A DNA stretch of 64,000 nucleotides from Microbacterium limosum (GTDB lineage: Bacteria; Actinomycetota; Actinomycetes; Actinomycetales; Microbacteriaceae): contig NZ_CP137080.1 of NCBI RefSeq assembly GCF_036324365.1, positions 1,178,001-1,242,000 of the forward strand. Direction: 5' to 3'. Both the position numbers and the translations under genes were made by a program. Below, one piece after another: positions 33,507-42,485 of this stretch (positions within the stretch are counted from its first letter, which is position 1; each line of letters opens with the position of its first letter). The notes under the pieces were generated by a model that ran no database searches, had not been told where the DNA came from, and saw only the letters and a list, made by a program, of their open reading frames with translations.

Positions 33507-33579
33507 GGGCCTTTAGCTCAGCTGGTAGAGCGCCACGTTTACACCGTGGATGTCGTCGGTTCGATCCCGGCAGGGCCCA
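33507..33579 (+). tRNA. tRNA-Val (anticodon UAC)
   Basis: 73 bases: acceptor GGGCCTT/AGGGCCC with one T-G pair, D-arm GCTCAGCTGGTAGAGC, anticodon stem CCACG/CGTGG with loop TTTACAC (TAC at 33540-33542), T-loop GTTCGATCC, discriminator A, no encoded CCA. The next gene begins two bases after the tRNA end. Confidence 0.96.
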
Positions 33580-33580
33580 C

Positions 33581-34312
33581 GTGAATGCCGCACCCGCCGA
33601 CCAGCGTCGCCTCCTCGAGATCGCCGACGCGGACGCCCGCACCCGGCAGGCCGAAGCCCTGCGTCGCACACCGCCGCAGGCGGCCCGTGTGCAGGAGCTC
33701 CTCGCCGCCCGCCAGACCCAGTCCCACGAGCTGGCGCTGCGCTCCGGTGCTCTCGACGACCTTCGCGCCGAGCTCGCGCGCGTCGAGAGCGACGTGCGCG
33801 TGGTCGATGCACGGCGCTCGCGGGACGCGGAGCTGCTTCGCACCGTCTCCAACCCGAAGGATGCCGCGGGGCTCGAGCATGAGCTCGCCTCTCTCACGAA
33901 GCGCAAGAGCGACCTCGAGGACGCCGAACTCGCACTCATGGAGCGTCTCGAGGCCGCCGAGTCGGCGGTCGCCGAGCAGGAGGCGCTCATCGCTGAGACC
34001 AACGCGGAGGGCGCGCGCCTCTCCGCGGAGGCGAAGGCCGTCGTGGCCGAGACGACCGCGCTCCTCGAGCAGCTCGCGCGGGACCGCGCCGCCGTCGCCG
34101 GCTCCGTTCCCGCCGCGTTGCTCGCCATGTACGAGCGGCTCGCGGCGCGTGGATCGGGCGCAGCCCTCCTGCGCGCCCGCACCTGCGGCGGCTGCCACAT
34201 GGTGCTCTCGGGCACCGACCTGCAGGCGATCCGCGCGATCCCGGTGGACGAGGTGGCGACCTGCCCCGAGTGCGGGTGCATCCTCGTGCGCACGGAGGAG
34301 TCGGGTCTGTGA
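33581..34312 (+). CDS. Coiled-coil zinc-ribbon protein (CT398-like)
   Basis: A 243-residue protein: a long helical hairpin/coiled coil over residues about 10-185 (Glu/Ala/Arg heptads) followed by a C-terminal zinc ribbon with CGGCH and CPECGC. This is the CT398-like/DUF164 architecture, thought to act in nucleic-acid or secretion-linked processes. GTG 33581 lies one base after tRNA-Val, so there is no room for a ribosome site outside the tRNA: either the start is leaderless after tRNA processing, or the tRNA 3' end serves as leader. The stop overlaps the RNase H gene. Confidence 0.85.
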   Translation: MNAAPADQRRLLEIADADARTRQAEALRRTPPQAARVQELLAARQTQSHELALRSGALDDLRAELARVESDVRVVDARRSRDAELLRTVSNPKDAAGLEHELASLTKRKSDLEDAELALMERLEAAESAVAEQEALIAETNAEGARLSAEAKAVVAETTALLEQLARDRAAVAGSVPAALLAMYERLAARGSGAALLRARTCGGCHMVLSGTDLQAIRAIPVDEVATCPECGCILVRTEESGL

Positions 34313-34794
34313 CCGACGCGTTTTCCGGCACGGACGGCGCTCCGGCGGCGGGATCGACCCCGGCCGAGCTGATCGTCGAGGCGGACGGCGGCTCGCGCGG
34401 CAATCCCGGTGTGGCCGCGGGCGGCGCCGTCGTGATCGACGCCGCGACAGGCGCGGTTCTGGCCGAGATCGGTGTCGACGTCGGCGTCGCCAGTAACAAC
34501 GTGGCCGAGTACAGCGGACTCATCGCGGGGCTGCGCGCGGCCTTCGAGATCGCCCCGGCGGCGCGCGTGCGCGCGCGGATGGACTCGAAGCTCGTCGTCG
34601 AGCAGTTGTCGGGGCGCTGGAAGATCAAGCACCCCGCGATGCAGCAGCTCGCCCGCGAGGCCCACGAGGTGATCGCGGGGCGACCGGTGCAGCTGGAGTG
34701 GGTGCCGCGTGCGGACAACGCGCGCGCGGATGCTCTGGCCAACGAGGCGATGGACCGGCGTGAGAGCTTCCGCCGTGACCTCGCGGTCGACTGA
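34309..34794 (+). CDS. rnhA: Ribonuclease HI family protein
   Basis: RNase H fold that degrades RNA in RNA-DNA hybrids. The 161 residues contain EADGGSRGNPGVA (first catalytic Asp), NNVAEYSGLIAGL (Glu), RMDSKLVVEQLSG (Asp) and PRADNARADALANEA (final Asp). It lacks the C-terminal CobC/phosphatase domain that some actinobacterial homologues carry. It starts at GTG 34309 overlapping the previous stop and runs into the polymerase gene. Confidence 0.92.
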   Translation: MTDAFSGTDGAPAAGSTPAELIVEADGGSRGNPGVAAGGAVVIDAATGAVLAEIGVDVGVASNNVAEYSGLIAGLRAAFEIAPAARVRARMDSKLVVEQLSGRWKIKHPAMQQLAREAHEVIAGRPVQLEWVPRADNARADALANEAMDRRESFRRDLAVD

Positions 34795-36511
34795 CGCCGC
34801 CCGATTCCTCGTCGTCGGACTCACGGGGCGCAACCTCGTCGCCCTCGTGTCCCTCGATGGGCGAGGGCGGGAGACCGGTCGGCGATCCGTCGCGCGTGAC
34901 GTCCTCGCCGACGTGCTCGGCGGCGCCGGATCGGGCGAGACGACGGCGCCCCGGATCGTCTGGGGGGACACGGCGCGCTGGTATCGCGACATCCTGGCCC
35001 GGGGGCGGCGCGTCGAGCGCTGCCACGATCTGCGGCTGTGCCACGCGATCCTCGCCGCGGCCGCGCACCGCCCCGGCGGCGTCCCCTTCGCCCCGGCTGC
35101 CGCCTGGAGCGTGGCGTCGCACGTGCCGCTGGAGGGCGCGCCCGACGCACTGTTCGAGATCGACGACGCGCCCGGGTCGGTGCCGCAGGGGATCGACGAC
35201 GCCCTGGCGGAGTTCGCGCGTCAGCTCGACGCGCTGTCGATGCCGGGCGCGGGCGGGCTGCGCCGCCTCGTCGCCGCCGAGTCCGCCGGCGCGCTGATCG
35301 GTGCCGAGATGACCGCGGCAGGTCTGCCCTGGGACGCGGTCGCACACGACGGCATCCTGCGCACCGTCCTCGGTCCGCGCCCTCCGGCCGGAGGCGTTCC
35401 CTCTATGCAGGCCGCGCTCGGCGCGCGCGTGCGTGAGCTGCTCGGCGACCCCGCCGTGAGCCTGGACTCCCAGCCGAAGCTCCTGCGTGCGCTGCATCGT
35501 GCGGGGGTTCCGGTGCAGTCCACCGGACGATGGGAGCTGCGTGAGCACCGGCATCCCGCGATCGAGCCGCTCATCGAGTACAAGAAGCTCGCCCGTCTCG
35601 CCTCGGCGAACGGGTGGGCGTGGCTGGACGAGTGGGTGCACGACGGGAGATTCCGACCCGCGTACGTGCCGGGAGGCGTCGTCACCGGGCGGTGGGCGTC
35701 GAGCGGGGGCGGCGCACTGCAGATCCCGCGATCGCTTCGGCCCGCCGTCCGTGCCGACGAGGGGTGGCTGCTGGTCTGCGCCGACGTCGCGCAGCTCGAG
35801 CCCCGCGTGCTGGCCGCGATGGCGGGCGATCGGGCCATGGCGGATGCCGCCCGGGGCGCCGATCTGTACGCGGGCATCGTCGAGCGGGGCGCCGTGACGA
35901 CGCGCGACGAGGCCAAGGTGGCGATGCTGGGAGCGATGTACGGGGCGACGAGCGGTGAGAGCGGGCGCCTCGTCCCCCGGCTGCGGCGAGTGTTCCCCCA
36001 TGCCATGGCGCTCGTCGACGCCGCGGCGGCGACGGGGGAGCGGGGCGGCGTCGTCACCACGTGGTGGGGTCGCACATCGCCGCCGCCCTCCCACGAGTGG
36101 CGTGCGTTGCAGTCTCACGCGCACTCCGCCGATGCGGACCCGGCCGAGGAGGCGATCGCGCGCCGCGCCGCGCGTGATCGCGGGCGGTTCACGCGCAACT
36201 TCGTCGTCCAGGGCACGGCTGCCGAGTGGGCGCTGGTGTGGCTGGCCGACCTGCGCGCGCGACTGCGACTGCTCACCGCGGCGCCCGGCACACCGTCCGC
36301 GAGCGCCTCCGGGCCGGCCTTCGCGCACGTTCCCCACCTCGTGTTCTGGCTCCACGACGAGGTCATCGTGCACACCCCGGAGGCGCTTGCGGAGCCCGTC
36401 GCCGGCGCGGTGAGAGAAGCCGCGGCATCCGCGGGTCGGCTGCTCTTCGGCGATTTCCCGATCGACTTCCCTCTCGATCTGCGGGTGTCACGCACGGCGG
36501 GCAAGGGGTGA
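34775..36511 (+). CDS. Bifunctional 3'-5' exonuclease/DNA polymerase, family A
   Basis: A 578-residue family A polymerase-like protein, distinct from full PolA: no N-terminal 5'-nuclease domain is present. The polymerase motifs are readable: the motif A region CADVAQLEPRVLAAMAG, motif B as AKVAMLGAMYGAT, and motif C FWLHDEVIVHT. The exonuclease-like N-terminal half is poorly conserved. The start is taken at GTG 34775 (GTG 34760 is possible); both overlap rnhA, so the two are coupled. Joint RNase H/gap-filling activity in RNA primer removal is plausible but inferred. Confidence 0.85.
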   Translation: MTSRSTDAARFLVVGLTGRNLVALVSLDGRGRETGRRSVARDVLADVLGGAGSGETTAPRIVWGDTARWYRDILARGRRVERCHDLRLCHAILAAAAHRPGGVPFAPAAAWSVASHVPLEGAPDALFEIDDAPGSVPQGIDDALAEFARQLDALSMPGAGGLRRLVAAESAGALIGAEMTAAGLPWDAVAHDGILRTVLGPRPPAGGVPSMQAALGARVRELLGDPAVSLDSQPKLLRALHRAGVPVQSTGRWELREHRHPAIEPLIEYKKLARLASANGWAWLDEWVHDGRFRPAYVPGGVVTGRWASSGGGALQIPRSLRPAVRADEGWLLVCADVAQLEPRVLAAMAGDRAMADAARGADLYAGIVERGAVTTRDEAKVAMLGAMYGATSGESGRLVPRLRRVFPHAMALVDAAAATGERGGVVTTWWGRTSPPPSHEWRALQSHAHSADADPAEEAIARRAARDRGRFTRNFVVQGTAAEWALVWLADLRARLRLLTAAPGTPSASASGPAFAHVPHLVFWLHDEVIVHTPEALAEPVAGAVREAAASAGRLLFGDFPIDFPLDLRVSRTAGKG

Positions 36512-36528
36512 CGACGACGGCGGGCGGC

Positions 36529-36534
36529 TAGACT
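36529..36534 (+). promoter_or_regulatory. -10 element of rnpB
   Basis: TAGACT ends seven bases before the predicted 5' end of the RNase P RNA, the right distance for a transcription start at about 36541. Confidence 0.55.
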
Positions 36535-36541
36535 CGCACCT

Positions 36542-36905
36542 GCGAATGGGTCGGCTGGACGGTCGCGTGGCGCGCGAGCGCACCGAGGAACGTCCGGGCT
36601 CCACAGGGCAGGGCGGTGGGTAACACCCACCCGGAGCGATCCGCGAGACAGTGCCACAGAGAGCAGACCGCCGGGGAGACCCCGGTAAGGGTGAAAGGGT
36701 GGTGTAAGAGACCACCGGGGCCGTGGTGACACGGCTCGCACGGTAAACCTCGCCCGGAGCAAGGCCATACAGGGGATGTTGACGCGGCCCGCCGAGTCCC
36801 CGGGTAGGCCGCTGGAGCGGCACGGCAACGTGTCGCCGAGAGAGATGACCGTCCACGGGGCGCGAGCCCCCGGACAGAACCCGGCGTACAGGCCGGCCCA
36901 TTCGC
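36542..36905 (+). ncRNA. rnpB: RNase P RNA (bacterial class A)
   Basis: The 364-base RNA opens with GCGAATGGGTCGGC and closes with GGCCGGCCCATTCGC, which pair as P1. Conserved internal signatures are present: GAGGAACGTCCGGGCTCCACAGGGCAG, read as GAGGAA.GUCC.GGC.C near 36583-36608, the GGTAAGGGTGAAA segment, and the 3' ACAGAACCCGGCGTACAGGC-type strand at about 36874-36894. It is the catalytic subunit that matures tRNA 5' ends. Confidence 0.95.
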
Positions 36906-36960
36906 CCGGCCTCATCGATCGGCCTCGGCGCGTCGGTACGGGCTGCTCGCCGCGCGAGCG

Positions 36961-37716
36961 TCAGTCTCCCGCGAGGGAGGCGGCGCCGATGATGCCGGCA
37001 CTGTTGCGGTGCACGGCCGGGACGATCGGGGTCGTCAGCTCCAGCAGCGGCAGGAAGCGATCGGGGTGCTTCGACACGCCTCCGCCGACGACCAGCAGGT
37101 CGGGGGAGAAGAGGAAATCCACGTGGTCGTAGAACTTCTGCAGCCGCTTCGCCCACTTCTCCCAGCTCAGCTCGTCGCGCTCCATAGCGGAGTACGCCGC
37201 GTACTTCTCGATCGAATCGCCCTTGTAGCTGAGGTGCCCGAGCTCGGTGTTGGGGATCAGCATCCCGTCGTAGATGAAGGCGGAGCCGATGCCGGTGCCG
37301 AGCGTCGTGAGGATCGTGAGCCCGTCCTGTCCGCGGGCGGCGCCGTAGCGCACCTCGGCGATGCCCGCGGCATCGGCGTCGTTGACGAAGTGGATGCCGC
37401 GGCCCAGACCCTTCTCGAAGAACTTCTCGGCCTCGAATCCGATCCACGAATCCGACACGTTGGCGGCGGACATCGTCGTGCCGCGCTTGACGATGGCGGG
37501 GAAGGCCACACCGAGGGGCAGGTCTCCCTCGACGCCGGGGAGACGCTCGAGCACCTCCTGGACGGCGGCGAGCACGTCGTCCGGGGTCGCGCCCTCGGGC
37601 GTGTCGACTCGGATGCGATCGCTCGTGAGCTCGCCCCGCTCGAGGTCGACGATGCCTGCCTTGATCCCGGTTCCGCCGATGTCGACGCCGACAGCGCGGC
37701 TCACCTTCTTGGCCAT
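36961..37716 (-). CDS. ppgK: Polyphosphate glucokinase
   Basis: ROK-family kinase that phosphorylates glucose with polyphosphate or ATP. The 251 residues begin MAKKVSRAVGVDIGGTGIKAGIV (phosphate loop DIGGTGIK), contain the NDADAAGIAEVRYGA and TLGTGIGSAF motifs, and end with a GGGVSKHP adenosine-binding segment. The start ATG 37716 is chosen over the upstream in-frame ATGs, which add a hydrophobic stretch not seen in the family. Confidence 0.95.
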   Translation of the reverse strand: MAKKVSRAVGVDIGGTGIKAGIVDLERGELTSDRIRVDTPEGATPDDVLAAVQEVLERLPGVEGDLPLGVAFPAIVKRGTTMSAANVSDSWIGFEAEKFFEKGLGRGIHFVNDADAAGIAEVRYGAARGQDGLTILTTLGTGIGSAFIYDGMLIPNTELGHLSYKGDSIEKYAAYSAMERDELSWEKWAKRLQKFYDHVDFLFSPDLLVVGGGVSKHPDRFLPLLELTTPIVPAVHRNSAGIIGAASLAGD

Positions 37717-37788
37717 GCGTTCCAGCCTATCGGGGGTCGCACGCGTGATCAGTAGGATCGAGACCATCACCGATCGAAGGGGAGCCGC

Positions 37789-38013
37789 GTGTCCGACAGC
37801 GATGAGAAGTACTGGTACAACCTCACCACGGGCCAGGTGGAGCGGGGATACGTCTCGCCCGCGGTCGATCGCGCGGGGCCGTTCGATTCGGCCGAGGAGG
37901 CTGCGAGGGCCCCCGAGCTGCTGAAGGAGCGCGCCCGCGCATGGGCCGAGGACGAAGCCCGCGACGACGCCTGGGGCTCCGGGTCGACGAACGAATCCGA
38001 CGCGCCCCGCTAG
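37789..38013 (+). CDS. Small SPOR-like protein
   Basis: A 74-residue acidic protein with KYWYNLTTGQVERGY followed by GPFDSAEEAARAPELLKERA, the pattern seen in short actinobacterial proteins annotated as SPOR-domain-like. There is no transmembrane segment, so it is cytosolic. A TAGGAT -10 lies at about 37752. It precedes glnA2 by 35 bases and may be co-transcribed. Function unknown. Confidence 0.75.
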   Translation: MSDSDEKYWYNLTTGQVERGYVSPAVDRAGPFDSAEEAARAPELLKERARAWAEDEARDDAWGSGSTNESDAPR

Positions 38014-38048
38014 GCTGGGAGCGGCATCCGGACGAGTAGTAGGGAAGC

Positions 38049-39386
38049 ATGGACAGGCAGCGCGATTTCGTCTTGCGGACGATCGAGGAGCGGGGCGTCA
38101 AGTTCGTCCGGCTGTGGTTCACCGACGTCATCGGCACCCTCAAGTCGGTGGCGATCGCGCCCGCCGAGGTCGAGGGCGCCTTCTCCGAAGGGCTCGGCTT
38201 CGACGGGTCGGCGATCGAGGGCCTGACCCGCACCTCGGAGTCGGACCTGCTCGCCCTGCCCGATCCCTCCACCTTCCAGATCCTTCCCTGGCGGGGCGAG
38301 ATCGATCCGACCGCCCGCATGTTCTGCGACATCGCGACGCCCGACGGACAGCCGGCCGTGGCCGATCCCCGCCATGTCCTCAAGCGCGCGCTCGCCCGGG
38401 CGGCCGAGCGCGGCTTCACCTTCTACACGCACCCCGAGATCGAGTTCTACCTCCTGAAGTCCTCGACCTACGGCCAGGGCGGGCCGGAGCCCGTCGATTC
38501 GGCCGGCTACTTCGACAACGTCCCGGGCGGCACCGCCCACGACTTCCGCCGCCGCAGCGTGCGCATGCTCGAGGATCTCGGCATCTCCGTCGAGTTCAGC
38601 CACCACGAGGGCGGCCCCGGCCAGAACGAGATCGATCTGCGCTATGCCGACGCGCTTGCGACAGCCGACAACATCATGACCTTCCGCACCGTCATCAAGG
38701 AGGTGGCGATCGAGCAGGGCGTGTACGCGACGTTCATGCCCAAGCCCCTCTCGGGGCAGCCCGGAAGCGGCATGCACACGCACATGTCCCTTTTCGAGGG
38801 CGATGTGAACGCTTTCTACGAGGAGGGCGCGGAATACCAGCTCTCGAAGGTGGGGAGGCAGTTCATCGCAGGCCTGCTGCGGCACGCCAACGAGATCTCC
38901 GCGGTCACGAACCAGTTCGTCAACTCCTACAAGCGCCTGTGGGGCGGTGACGAGGCGCCGAGCTTCATCTGCTGGGGCCACAACAACCGCTCCGCGCTCG
39001 TCCGTGTGCCCCTGTACAAGCCCAACAAGAGCCAGTCGTCGCGAGTGGAATACCGCGCCGTGGATTCGGCGGCGAACCCCTACCTCGCGTACGCGCTCAT
39101 GCTCGCCGCGGGCATGAAGGGGATCGAGGAGGAATACGAGCTGCCTCCCGAGGCCGAGGACAACGTCTGGTCGCTCACCGATGGCGAGCGTCGCGCGCTC
39201 GGCTACGCGCCGCTTCCCGCGAGCCTCGATCAGGCCCTGTCCTACATGGAGGAGAGCGAGCTCGTCGCCGAGACCCTCGGTGAGACGGTGTTCACCTATG
39301 TGCTGAAGAACAAGCGGCGCGAGTGGCAGCAGTACCGTGCGCAGGTGACGCCCTTCGAGCTGCAGAGCAACCTCGAGATGCTCTGA
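38049..39386 (+). CDS. glnA: Glutamine synthetase family protein (GlnA2-type)
   Basis: A 445-residue type I glutamine synthetase: GFDGSAIEGLTRTSESDL in the beta-Grasp region, EIEFYLL metal-binding Glu, HHEGGPGQNEIDLRY and the MHTHMSL ammonia/metal segment. The adenylylation loop has Tyr363 in EEEYELPPEAED, where the usual NLY is EEY. Placement next to glnE matches the glnA2-glnE pair of actinobacteria. Length is slightly shorter than GlnA1 (about 474), which also fits GlnA2. Confidence 0.93.
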   Translation: MDRQRDFVLRTIEERGVKFVRLWFTDVIGTLKSVAIAPAEVEGAFSEGLGFDGSAIEGLTRTSESDLLALPDPSTFQILPWRGEIDPTARMFCDIATPDGQPAVADPRHVLKRALARAAERGFTFYTHPEIEFYLLKSSTYGQGGPEPVDSAGYFDNVPGGTAHDFRRRSVRMLEDLGISVEFSHHEGGPGQNEIDLRYADALATADNIMTFRTVIKEVAIEQGVYATFMPKPLSGQPGSGMHTHMSLFEGDVNAFYEEGAEYQLSKVGRQFIAGLLRHANEISAVTNQFVNSYKRLWGGDEAPSFICWGHNNRSALVRVPLYKPNKSQSSRVEYRAVDSAANPYLAYALMLAAGMKGIEEEYELPPEAEDNVWSLTDGERRALGYAPLPASLDQALSYMEESELVAETLGETVFTYVLKNKRREWQQYRAQVTPFELQSNLEML

Positions 39387-39397
39387 CCCGCGGCACC

Positions 39398-42397
39398 ATG
39401 TCGCAGCTTGCGCGCTCGTCCGGCCTCACGCATCTCGCGCGGCTGGGGTTCAGCGATCTGTCGCGCGCGGACGAGGCCCTCGCCGAGCTCGAGGAGGCCA
39501 CGGGGGTCGACCGCTCGGTGTGGCTCGCGGACACGGCACGCGCCGCCGACCCCGACGAGGCCGTCGCCTGCCTGAGGGACGTCGCGCGGCGCGACGCGGG
39601 ACCGGTGCGTCGCGCTCTGTCCGATGACGCGCGGCGCCCGGCGGTGTGGGCGCTCTTCGGCGCCTCCCAGGGGTACGGCACGTTCTTCCTACGCCATCCG
39701 GCCGAGCTCGACGAGGTGCAGGCTCCCGGGCCGCTGCCGACGGCGGAGGAGATCACCGCCCAGATGCGCGAGGCGATCGGCTTCTCGGACGGCTTCGCCG
39801 CCGACGGCACGGAGAGCGCCTGGGTCGCGCTTCGCGTGCGCTATCGGCGCATCGTGGCGCGTGTCGCGGTGCACGACCTCCTCTCGCCCGACCCGGTCGA
39901 ATCCGTCCGGGCTGTCTCGGCGGTGCTGGCGGATGCCGCGGGCGCCGCCCTGGACGCGTCTCTCGCCGTCGCCCGCACGCGCATCAGCTCGCGCGGGACG
40001 GGGGCGGCGCTGTTCGCGCGGGAGGACGTCGCGGCGACGCGGCTCGCGATCATCGGGATGGGCAAGACCGGAGCGCGCGAGCTGAACTACGTCTCCGACG
40101 TCGACGTGATCTTCGTGGGCGGAGCCGAGGACGACGACCGCGAACGCCTCGGGGAGAGCCGCGTCGTCGACATCGCAACCCGCCTCGCCGTGCAGACGAT
40201 GCGCGGGATCTCGGAGGTCGAGATCGAGCCGCCCCTGTGGGAGGTCGACGCGAACCTGCGCCCCGAGGGTAAGCAGGGTGCTCTCGTGCGCACGCTCGAA
40301 TCCCACGTGTCGTACTACGAACGCTGGGCCAAGACCTGGGAGTTCCAGGCGCTGCTGAAGGCGCGGCCGATCGCGGGCGACGCGGAACTGGGTCGTGCGT
40401 ATGTGGATGCCGTGGGCCCCAAGGTATGGACCTCGGCCGCCCGCGAGAACTTCGTCGACTCGGTCCAGCGCATGCGTGAGCGCGTGACGGAGCATATCCC
40501 GCCCGGCGACGTGGCGTACCAGCTCAAGCTCGGGCCGGGAGGCATCCGCGACATCGAGTTCACCGTCCAGCTCCTGCAGCTCGTGCACGGACGGGACGAT
40601 GAGCTCATCCGGCAGCGGAGCACACTCGACGCGCTCGATGCCCTCGAGGCCGGCGGGTACATCGGCAGAAGCGACGCCACCGTCTTCGCCCATGACTACC
40701 GGCTGCTGCGTCTGCTCGAGCACCGGCTCCAGCTGGCCCGGCTCTCCCGCACCCACCTGATGCCGCGCGACGACGAGGCGCGGCGGGTGCTTGCGCGGGC
40801 AACGCGACTGGCGGACTCCGGGGAGGCGGTCTGGCAGCTCTGGGAGTCCGTCAAGCGCGAGGTGCGCGAGATCCACGTGCGGCTGTTCTACCGGCCGCTG
40901 CTGTCGGCGGTGGCGGCGCTCCCCGATGAGGAGCGGACGCTGTCGACGGCTCAGGCGCACGACCGGCTGGCCGCCATCGGCTTCCGCGACCCCGCCGGTG
41001 CGCTGCGCACGATCGGGACGCTCACGAGCGGCATAAGCCGCAAGGCGTCGATCCAGCGCCACCTCATGCCCGTCATGATCCGGTGGTTCGCCGACGGCGT
41101 CGATCCCGACTACGGGCTGCTCGCCTTCCGTCGGATCAGCGAACGACTCGGGGACACGCCCTGGTTCCTCGCGACGCTGCGCGACTCGGCCGGCGCCGCC
41201 GAGCGGTTGACCCGCGTGCTGTCGGGGTCGCGGTACATCGGCGAGCTGATGGAATGGATCCCCGAATCCGTCGCATGGCTCGACGACGACGCAGCTCTCG
41301 TCCCGCGCACCGGTGTCGCGCTGCAGCAGGAGGCCCGAGCGATCCAGACCCGGCACGCGACGATCGACGACGCGATGCGTGCCGTACGCGCCTTGAGGCG
41401 TCGCGAGCTGCTGCGCACGGCGATGGCCGCGGTGCTCGGAGTGCTGACGATCGAGCAGCTGGCGGCGAGTCTCACGACGATCACCGAGGTCACGATCCAA
41501 GCCACCCTCCGCGCGGTCCGGCGCGAGGTCGTGCCGCCCGAGGACGACGACCTCGACTTCGCGATCATCGCGATGGGGCGGCTCGGGGGAGCGGAGCTGG
41601 GGTTCGGCTCCGACGCCGACGTGATGTACGTGTACCGCCCCGAGTCCGTCGACCCCGAGCGGGCGAGCGCGCTGTCGCTCAAGATCGTCCACGAGCTGCG
41701 CCGCGTCTCGGAGGATCACCGGCTGCCGCTGGACCTCGACGCCGATCTGCGGCCCGAGGGGCGCAACGGCCCGCTGGTCCGCTCGCTCGAGGCCTACGCC
41801 GCCTACTACCGTCGCTGGTCGGTCTCGTGGGAGGCGCAGGCGCTGCTGCGCGCGCGCGGGATCGCGGGGTCGGTGAAGCTGATCCGCGCCTTCATGGATC
41901 TCGCCGACGAGGTCCGCTACCCCGAGCACGCCGATCCGCAGGGTATCCGCGAGATCAAGCGCATCAAGGCCCGCGTGGAGACCGAGCGGCTCCCGCAGGG
42001 CGCGGACCGGGCGCGGCACCTCAAGCTCGGACCGGGGACGCTGAGCGACGTCGAGTGGTTCGTGCAGGTGCTCCAGCTGCAGCACGCCCACGCGTACCCC
42101 GGCCTGCGCACGACCTCCACTCTCGCCGCCCTGAGCGCGGCGGTGGATGCCGGCCTCGTCCCGGCGTCCGCCGGGGAGCGGCTGGCCGAGGCCTGGCACC
42201 TCGCGACACGACTGCGCTCCGCCAACACGCTGCTGTCGGGGCAGACGAGCGACGTGCTCCCGACCGACCGACGCCAGCTGGACGGAATCGGACGGATCCT
42301 CGATTACCCGCCGAGGTCGGCGAGCGCGCTCGAAGAGGACTATTTCCGCGCGACCCGCCGTGCGCGTCGCGTCTTCGAGCGCCTGTTCTTCGGCTGA
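39398..42397 (+). CDS. glnE: Bifunctional glutamine-synthetase adenylyltransferase/deadenylase
   Basis: Controls glutamine synthetase by adding or removing AMP. The 999 residues hold two nucleotidyltransferase domains: the first with MGKTGARELNYVSDVDVIFV, the second with MGRLGGAELGFGSDADVMYVY, each followed by a helical regulatory domain (LKLGPGGIRDIEFTVQ and LKLGPGTLSDVEWFVQ). The start ATG 39398 lies 11 bases after glnA; an in-frame ATG within glnA is rejected. Confidence 0.96.
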   Translation: MSQLARSSGLTHLARLGFSDLSRADEALAELEEATGVDRSVWLADTARAADPDEAVACLRDVARRDAGPVRRALSDDARRPAVWALFGASQGYGTFFLRHPAELDEVQAPGPLPTAEEITAQMREAIGFSDGFAADGTESAWVALRVRYRRIVARVAVHDLLSPDPVESVRAVSAVLADAAGAALDASLAVARTRISSRGTGAALFAREDVAATRLAIIGMGKTGARELNYVSDVDVIFVGGAEDDDRERLGESRVVDIATRLAVQTMRGISEVEIEPPLWEVDANLRPEGKQGALVRTLESHVSYYERWAKTWEFQALLKARPIAGDAELGRAYVDAVGPKVWTSAARENFVDSVQRMRERVTEHIPPGDVAYQLKLGPGGIRDIEFTVQLLQLVHGRDDELIRQRSTLDALDALEAGGYIGRSDATVFAHDYRLLRLLEHRLQLARLSRTHLMPRDDEARRVLARATRLADSGEAVWQLWESVKREVREIHVRLFYRPLLSAVAALPDEERTLSTAQAHDRLAAIGFRDPAGALRTIGTLTSGISRKASIQRHLMPVMIRWFADGVDPDYGLLAFRRISERLGDTPWFLATLRDSAGAAERLTRVLSGSRYIGELMEWIPESVAWLDDDAALVPRTGVALQQEARAIQTRHATIDDAMRAVRALRRRELLRTAMAAVLGVLTIEQLAASLTTITEVTIQATLRAVRREVVPPEDDDLDFAIIAMGRLGGAELGFGSDADVMYVYRPESVDPERASALSLKIVHELRRVSEDHRLPLDLDADLRPEGRNGPLVRSLEAYAAYYRRWSVSWEAQALLRARGIAGSVKLIRAFMDLADEVRYPEHADPQGIREIKRIKARVETERLPQGADRARHLKLGPGTLSDVEWFVQVLQLQHAHAYPGLRTTSTLAALSAAVDAGLVPASAGERLAEAWHLATRLRSANTLLSGQTSDVLPTDRRQLDGIGRILDYPPRSASALEEDYFRATRRARRVFERLFFG

Positions 42398-42408
42398 GGC
42401 CGTCGCGC

Positions 42409-42443
42409 CTTCGCCGCGGACGGGTGCCTCGTTCGCGGCGAAG
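42409..42443 (+). terminator. Hairpin after glnE
   Basis: CTTCGCCGCG (42409-42418) and CGCGGCGAAG (42434-42443) form a 10-bp perfect stem with a 15-base loop, 11 bases after the glnE stop. It is likely to end the glnA-glnE transcript. No T-run. Confidence 0.5.
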
Positions 42444-42485
42444 ACGTGCACCTGCCATAGCGTGGGTGGAGACGAAAGGACGACG

